A stretch of DNA of 64,000 nucleotides, taken from NCBI GenBank assembly GCA_013400155.1, contig VXBM01001974.1:14006-78005 (forward strand), in the 5' to 3' direction. Shown one piece after another: positions 56,583-64,000 of this stretch. This DNA is from Helopsaltes ochotensis. Taxonomy: Eukaryota; Chordata; Aves; Passeriformes; Locustellidae. How positions within the stretch are numbered: the stretch's first letter is position 1; the number at the start of each line of letters is the position of its first letter. A program made the position numbers and the translations under genes. The notes below the pieces were generated by a model. That model ran no database searches and was not told the DNA's origin. It saw nothing but the letters and a program-made list of their open reading frames with translations.

Positions 56583-56697
56583 CACATGAAAACTGAAAAA
56601 GGTAAAATTGAGATGTGTTTGGAGAAGCCTCACAAGTGACATTAAGAAAGAATTTGTAGGGTTTCTATATGTAGCTATGAGGATGCAAATATTATTT

Positions 56698-56945
56698 ACA
56701 GAATCACAGAATGAGTCCCCACAGAAGGGACCACAGTGAGGTTATCTTGTTCCACCTCCCTGCTCCAGCAGGACCATCCCAGAGCACACGGTACAGGACT
56801 GTGTCCAAAGGGGTCTGGAAAATCCCCAGTGAGGGAGACTCCACACCCTCTCTGGACAATCTGTTCAGGGCTCAGTCATTGTTCAGAGCAGAAGGTCTTC
56901 CTCATGTTCAGGGGGAATTTCCTAGGATCAGTTCCTGCCTGAGAA
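56698..56945 (-). mobile_element. CR1 fragment, minus strand
   Basis: The left end CACAGAATCACAGAATGAGTC is followed by the complement of CR1 3' text: CCACCTCCCTGCTCCAGCAG, AATCCCCAGTGAGGGAGACT and CTGGACAATCTGTTCAGGGC. The pattern resembles, in opposite orientation, the CR1 at 24.8-25.3 kb. Confidence 0.85.
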
Positions 56946-59799
56946 AAGACAAGATGTACAAATAAAATTAAAAATAATTGTAATAGGTTGTAAATTGTAT
57001 GCTTTTACCTTATTTTTTTTTATATTCTCTTAGTATTTCATAGAATTAGCTTTGCACAGGAGTTAGAATAACTTTTATCAATCATCCTCAAAAGATTATT
57101 TATTTGTCTGGGATAGTGAAACTTCCTGAAATATTGTTTCTGGAAATAATGAACAAAAAAAAGCAGTGTAATCAAAATGTATCTTTATGACAACACTTTC
57201 AGAAAAACTGCAAGGAAGGAGTGGTTGGGTGAAGGGATGAAGCTCTGACAAAATTCTGGCATCCTCTTTGAACACCTAGGAGTAAAATGTTTTGAACATG
57301 TTTTTGAAGAAACTGCTCAATGTCATGCTGCTTCCCCTATATCATAATTTTTAAACAAAGGCTCAAATCTAAACATTTCAAAACATTAAAAATATGATTT
57401 TTATGAGGTCATCCTAATGCTTCAGACTTTTTATAATTTTAAGAAAACAGACTGAAATCCTGAGAGCAGTGTGGTGTTACTTCTCCACAGTATCACTTAG
57501 CTTCTTCGCAGCCATGATTGATCTTCAAAACCCAAAATGCTCAAACAACCACATCACAAATGGCAGTAATCTTTCTTCCCATCCTCTTCCTTATGGAAGT
57601 GGGAATGGCTGGACTTATATCTCTTCAGTTCAGTGATGTTGATTTACCTACAACTGTACGTTTTCTGACTCCATACCTGTTGTGTTCTATGTCTGCTTTC
57701 TACTGCTTCACCAATCAAAATTGAGGAAAAAAAATCAGGGACTAGATTAGAGATCATTACCTAAAGGAGGGCAAGTGAAGTGGTGGTCAAAGGGTCTATA
57801 TAAATGCACCATTTATTTCTGAAACATTTATAATTAAAAAAAAAAAAAGCAAAGTAGATTAAATCTGTGATTGAAGAAGAACAATCAACTGCAGTATTCT
57901 CCAGTGGGGTGACAGAAAACTATTAGCTGTCTAATTTTAGTTCTTGTTGTCTTTCAGCTTGAAGTACAACATAAACTTTCATTTCTGTTACAAGAAGAAT
58001 ATTAAGGGAGCATGTTTTTTCATCTACTGATAGCAATCCAGCTGTCTTGCATGGTGGGCCACCAGTGCTGTGGAGAAGATGGAAGACTCTCTGTGTGACA
58101 CTCTAACATGGCAAGGGAAACACAGGGAAGGCTTATTACAGTAAAATCAGTGTGTTGACTTGTGTTTGGACCACTTGTGTGATTCTAGAACAGGGTCACA
58201 TGATGGAAAACCTTTTGTGAATGCAGCAGAGTCACACTTGCGCAAAGAGAGTTCAAAGGAAGTTTGAAATAATATTTGCTAAAGAATGGGGAAGAGAGGC
58301 TGCAGCTGTTTGCCCAATAAAACAAATTCAATATCTGAATGGAATTGGAACATATAATCAATATTGACCTAGCTAGAAAAGAAACAATAATCTTATAGTT
58401 CTTTGGAAAAGTCATGGCTTTGTTCACCATCTGGTCATGCTGCAAAGCCATCTGTTTTTCTTCTGTTATATTTTGTTAAAGATTTTGAGGGGGGCATAGA
58501 TGGAGCTTGCTATGCTGCAGTGACGACCTATTATTGTTTGTCTCTGCACTGATGCTATTATTTCAAAGTAATGAAATTATTTCATAGGAATAAGCATGCA
58601 GGAAGGACTGCAGAGGAACAAGGAGTACAGAGCACTGTTTCTGCAGAAACAAATGAGATGGTATAAAAGGACTATATTATTAAAAATGCAGGCCAATGGA
58701 AATGACGACTTCAAGATCAAATGTTCCTGAGAACTGCCCACAGTCTTGTCATGGATTTTATCTATATGACAACATCCATAGAAAAAAGGGAGACTTAGAT
58801 TCAGTATGATTTTAACTTATTTTTCTATGAAATCTGACATAATTATGATATTTATGAATTTTTTGTTGTTGTTTTCAGTCCTTCACTCTACCCTTAAATG
58901 AATTGAATTTTCCTGAGATATTTTAAGACCTAAGAACCCAGTTAAAAAGTACATTTTATCCTTAACTTCTGAGTTAAACAGGGACTAAAAGCTTTTGTGG
59001 CAAATTTGTCAACCCCAGGGACCTCTTACTTTGGATAATACAAAAGCTCTAGAAGAGCATGAATTATACAACACAGGTAGACCAGAAAATGTAAATTGAG
59101 AAGAAAAATACTGTAGTCTTCTTCAAGAATGAAAAGTAAAGCTGCTTATGGGGGGTTTGATGGAAAAGAAGGAACAGAAAGAATGAGGAAATGGAGAGCT
59201 CATCACACATAAGACCACTGAGAGGATGTGGGGGAAAAAGAAATCAATCTGGAGTAAAGAGGAAGAAGCAAAGGAGGAATGCCAGAGAGGGCCTAACATT
59301 CTGCTCAAGAAAGAGAATAAAATGAGAATAGATTGCAGTTTTAATTGAATGTACTCTCAGTCTCAAACACGAGTTCCACTAAATTAACTAAGAAAGTAGA
59401 GATTTTTTAGCTATAGGAGTAAAACTTAATATCCACTGCTCTTGGAACAAAATGACAAAATGTCACATATGTAACCTTATCTCTGCAGAGCCTAGATTGC
59501 AAGCTTTTATTTGGGCATATGAGGTATTTCTCATGTTCTATGAGTGACAAGGATATTGCCTATCTATTTATGTCTTTCTGCACAGTATCTGTCACTGACT
59601 CTACATTTAACCACCATGGCATTCAAAAATGGTAAAGTCTAAATGGCAAGGTACAAAGTTTTGAGATTTTTTCCTAGTACATTTTGCATGCTAGCAGAGG
59701 AACAGGCATAATGCATTCCAGCTCTGAATAAAGGCTTCATAAGTGGTCAAAAGCACCAAAAAATGAAAAATAATCAGACTGAAGTATTTTCTGATTGAT
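56946..59799. other. Unassigned AT-rich DNA
   Basis: I found no gene, RNA or named repeat. An A13-type run is at about 57,836-57,848. Confidence 0.4.
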
Positions 59800-60532
59800 G
59801 ACTGCTGTCCTAGGGGGACTTTATAATATTTGTATCCCCAGTCATCTGTTCTGTTTGTGCTGTATACTGAGTTCTGTACCTTTAAGACCGGTTCTGAGAG
59901 TGAAGCAGGGAAAGAAGAAGCGCCGAGTTTGTTTTGAAAAGCTCTCACTCCTCGGCGTTCCTGCTCTGGACGGTAGCTTGTCTGAGGCACGGACAGCAGC
60001 GGGACAGAGATCTCTCTGCTTTTAGCTAGTTTTAGCTAGCTGAAGCAGGGAAAAGTTCCCTGGGCTCTTTTCTTTGTCCTGGTGGCGGTGGTTTGGGTTT
60101 TGTGTTTTTTTGGTTTGTTTTTGGTGGCTTGTTTGTTGGCCTGTTTGTTTTTCTTGCCCTTGGGACTGTTTAAACCTGCTCTGGACTGAAAAACGCAGAG
60201 TAGCACCGGGAGCTCAGACCTGTGGCCCACCGGGGCCTGGACCCTCGGCACTTGTCAGTGCTGGAGGAACTGATTAGAGACCGGTACAGCTCAGCTACCC
60301 ATAGCAAGGACTTTCTAAATTTGCCATCTCACTTCAGAATAATGAAAAGTTTTATTGTTTCATATTATTCACTCATTATGCTTGAGGGCATTTTGTTAAA
60401 TAAATAGTTTTTTCCCACTTTTCTCTGAGAAAGTTCTTTTTCCGAGCCGGTCGGGTGGAGGGGCCGTTTGGGTTGGCTTTCCAGATGAACCCCATTTGGA
60501 GATTTCCTTCCAAATTTGTCCTAAACGAAGAC
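59800..60532 (+). mobile_element. LTR-like element, plus strand (family G)
   Basis: The block includes TTCTGTACCTTTAAGACCGG, a G/T-rich middle (60,080-60,160) and AATAAA at 60,399-60,404. The U5-like end reads TTTTTCCGAGCCGGTCGG then CCCATTTGGAGATTTCCTTCC. The sharp rise in GC and the single poly(A) signal near the right end fit an LTR. I recall similar repeats in songbirds but could not confirm it. Termini and flanks are not resolved. Confidence 0.5.
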
Positions 60533-63500
60533 AATTGCAGAAGTACAGGTATAAGTACAAAAAAGAATCAGTGACAAAAAAATCTTTCCAGTGCCATCTG
60601 TACACAGCAAGTACATATGCATAACAAAGTTATATTCTGATTATTTTCTTGTAAATAGGTTTTATTAAACTAGGCCCATTAGTTTACTTGTGTACATAGA
60701 AAATAACTGATTTTAAAATATAATCTAAACCAGAAGGTTTGCCAATGGTTCCAGATATTCTTTCCATTCTCTCAGCACAGATTTAGATGCAGTAGATGTT
60801 GTAAAGAATGATGAAGCCATCGATAATCACAGATAACCCCTCCATATTTTCTGCCCTGCTTGGATTCCAAGCAGTTAAAAACTCTCTGAAAGTGTACCAT
60901 GATTCCAAATGAGAGCTTCCAGAGTGAGCTTTACAGAAATCCAAATGTGCCGTTTAACATAATTCCTCACCCACTGCTGAGCCATCCAGTGCGGGCGTGG
61001 TAACGGCCTCCTCGCCATGGAATGCTAATGTAATGTGCAGTGCTGCCATTTGGAAATTTAACTGGGAGTAAACTTTCAATAAGCAATTTCTCCTTTCTGA
61101 TAGGAAGGTTTTCTTTCAAAATGGATCTATTTGTGCAAATTGCAGGCAGGCCTGGCTGTTTTGCACTGTTGAGGGAAAGCAGGGTTATGCTTTTTATGGA
61201 GTGAGCTATCAGGTAGGTTCACATTTGACACAGAGTGTGCTGAGTTATCAACTTTCTCCAAGGGCAATCATCTATCTTGTCCATCCAGAGCCAAATTAAA
61301 TCTGACATTTCATTTAAAGCCTGAGACATCCTGATGCAAAAGCACAGCATGAATGGTAAGAATAGGAGGGCATTCAGTTTTTCTGGATGGATGTTTCTGT
61401 TTCTACCCTGCTTGTCTGGGTTGTAGATAAGGTCTAATTGCCCACAATCATCCTATATTTTAGCCAGATGGAAATCTCAGATTTAATTCTTTTCCAATGA
61501 CATTCCTGCCTGTGATAGTTGTTGCCTGGCAATATTAAAGAGAACCAATCTGAGCTAGCTTCAGATGGCATCGTAACCATCATTATTTATGTAGCATTTT
61601 GTGAAGATTTCTTTAGTTATCCCCACAGCCCCCACATCAAGTCTGGTAGTTTGTAGATGAAAGTGCAGTCCCTGAATTTCTCCATCTCCTTCAGTTCAAA
61701 ATCTTTATATCTCATTCTAGGTGTTCATTGCAGACAATATTCTCATGCTCTCAACCTCAAACTAAAAAAAAAACTTTTAAAATTAAAAGACCCTTTTGCT
61801 GAGGTGGTGAATGGATAAAGGTCAGCAGGATAGGTAAGGCAAAGGTAGTATAAAAAACTTCTATCCTTCATTACAGCCATGGAAATATTCAATTTCTGGA
61901 CTGGTTTTGATATTTATTGAAATAGACTCATAAATTCTCAAAATTTACACAATATCATCCAGGAGTCCTAGGATAGAATCTATATCTACGGAACCTGGCT
62001 GAAATTCTGTGTTCATTTCACTTTTATTATGTTATTTTCCAGTGAAAACTGGATTAACAGTGATGACCCAGTCCCAACAGAAACATCCAGCAGGATGTAA
62101 TTTCCTAGGTATTTCATAGCAGAATTACTTCTGTATTTTTATACCTCCTCCATCATGCCATCCTGGGTCTGTTGTGAATATCACTGTATACAGCATGACT
62201 GTTATGAAGGAGTATTTTTTTCTGATTAAGAATATTGTTCATGGCAGCAAAATATACTGCTAAGTGTGAGAAGGCCCTTTTTACATGCTTCTATTGTTTC
62301 CTTCATTATGCTTTATTTCACATGTCACAGGCATGCACACCTCATACATCTTAATTATTTGATTATCGTCCAAGGTGGAGATATCTTTCCTGCCTCTAAC
62401 GTGGGGGAAGTTGTGAGGAGTGGGAATATAATCAGAAATGGAGGAATTCACAACTTATATATATTTCTTTTTCACATTTCTTTCCCTATTGATTTTACAA
62501 ATGATAATTTTTGTGGGTGTAGTGTGAACCGCTCTCGTCAGGAACCCATTGATTGTTAACCATTATTTTTTCTTCAAATCTTGGAAATGGGAGGGAAAAG
62601 ATAGACAGGAAAAAAAGAGGGTCAATATTTTATTGCCTTTATGTTTGTTAATTGCACACTTTGGGTCCTCCCTTTAACATTTTTTTTCTGATAAAAATCC
62701 TGGATTTTTTTTTCCCCACAATGACCTCCTTGCTTTTATTAAGGTCAAAGAGAGAATGTTTATTCCTTCATGAAGAACAACCTTGGATTGATTGAAACAA
62801 ATAATAGCCCATTCAACCTTTTTATTGCAAAGTGGCCAGTGCTTGAATTGCATCCTTACTAAGCCTTATTGGAAAAAGCAGAAGCACTATTGTTCATTTT
62901 GCAACATCACCCACCACTGTATATTCTGTTGGAGAGTGCCCATTAGTTGTGAAGTTATCCCTTCCCATGATTTCTCAGAAAGATTTCCAAGAAAGGGGAA
63001 ACCTGCATAATGCTGCGGGAATTACAAGTTCTCGCTTTACCTGTGTTGACAAAATTCACCAGAAAATTATTTTTCTAAGGAATTTGGCATTGACTCACAC
63101 AAAAACCTTTTAGCCTATGCTGAAGGACTCCTCAATTTTCACATTTCCCTGTCTGCCTTGCTGTCACTGCAAAGAACTTGTAGTTGTTAACAGACTATTA
63201 CTACAGACCCTAGAGGTTTTTAAAAAAAAATCTCAAATGGGAACCAAGAGAAGACCCTGGGCAAAGCCCACAAGGACACCTAGTCATTGTTTTACCCAGC
63301 TCCATGGCAGAGTTCCTATCACAGTTCCGTGTTCTATGGAAGTGGTGGGAAGGGTTAAGCACTTACAGCTGAGTTTCCAGGCAGTCAGAGCAGATGCTGA
63401 AGACAAAATGATACCTCAACCATCACAAAAATATATTTGTGATCTCCTCCTACTGCTGGATTTGGGTGAAAAAGCCTGGAGACCTGAAGAAGGTCAAGAC

Positions 63501-63699
63501 AGGCTTTCCTAAAATATCCCAAATCCAATTCCGTCCCTTATTGGGAAGTCATGGTTCTTGGTTTTGGGTCTTTTTTTTTTTTTTTTTAAGAATGAATCCC
63601 TACATATATATATATTTCTTTGCTTACTGACACCTGAAATCTTGGCTCCTTTGTTATGTACTTGTGCAGGAAGAGCAGAACACATCACTTTTTTCCTTA
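60533..63699. other. Unassigned DNA, possibly with conserved non-coding sequence
   Basis: No gene or repeat was recognised. The part at about 60,950-61,360 has complex, balanced composition without simple repeats and could be a conserved element; this is a guess. Near 63,572-63,616 there is a T17 run and a short TA repeat. Confidence 0.35.
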
Positions 63700-63860
63700 G
63701 AATCATGGAGTCACAGAATGGCTTGGTTTGTAAGGAACCTTAAGGTTCATCTTGTTCCATTCCCCTAGCATGGGCATGGACACCTTTCACTATCCCAGGT
63801 TGCTCTAAGCCCTGTCTAAGATGGCCCTGAACACTCCTAGGGATAGGGTAACCATTCTTT
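63700..63860 (-). mobile_element. CR1 3' fragment, minus strand
   Basis: It starts AGAATCATGGAGTCACAGAA and continues with TTGGTTTGTAAGGAACCTT, CATCTTGTTCCATTCCCCT and CAGGTTGCTCTAAGCCCTG, the complement of a CR1 3' end. The sequence right of about 63,860 to the window end is unassigned. Confidence 0.85.
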
Positions 63861-64000
63861 CTCGGCTTGCCAAAAGCCAGGCATTCCCTAGGAAACAAGA
63901 GATAGGGTTTGATGCCCTTTCAAAAAGAGAGGTGTGGAAGATCATTTCTACTCTGTCTGAGCTGCAGAGCACAGAGCTGGCTTGGAGCATGATGTGGTGC

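Overview
The window looks like nuclear DNA of a bird, most likely a songbird. The evidence is at least twelve 5'-truncated CR1 retroposons, several ending in the TTCTGTGA-type 3' word typical of avian CR1, and many avian-style endogenous retrovirus (ERV) pieces and solo LTRs. I found no host protein-coding gene, tRNA or rRNA that I can support. All retroviral genes here are old, broken copies.

Positions 1 to about 21.2 kb form a dense ERV cluster. Every recognisable viral coding piece lies on the minus strand. From right to left: four or five LTR-like modules packed into 17.6-20.6 kb; an env gene (about 17.35-15.6 kb); an LTR with TG...CA ends (15,065-15,595); and then gag, protease and pol of a class II (beta-like) ERV (about 14.4-9.57 kb). 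At about 9,572 the class II integrase runs straight into the reverse transcriptase of a class I (gamma-like) ERV. That pol continues through RNase H and integrase to about 6.9 kb. An env surface-subunit start lies at 5.55-5.28 kb and an env transmembrane subunit at 4.31-3.78 kb, with LTR modules between them. More LTRs fill 0.8-2.8 kb, and a different class I RNase H is cut by the left window edge.

From 21.2 to 64 kb the density drops sharply. Mostly unassigned, AT-rich DNA carries CR1 copies in both orientations and a few LTR insertions. The best resolved is a 1,599-bp LTR at 35,785-37,383 flanked by a perfect ACTAT duplication. A second copy of the same family (54,945-56,377) sits inside an older plus-strand LTR and splits its TATA box from its poly(A) signal. 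A third LTR family (34.1-35.7 kb) is also split by another LTR. A 51-nt T run and a 120-nt A run holding one N are the main low-complexity features.

No genes here work together as a living system. The points of most interest are the seamless class II/class I pol junction, the env-LTR-gag order that suggests two proviruses sharing one LTR, and the nested LTRs. Family names, the songbird assignment and LTR limits rest on motif recognition alone. No database search was possible.
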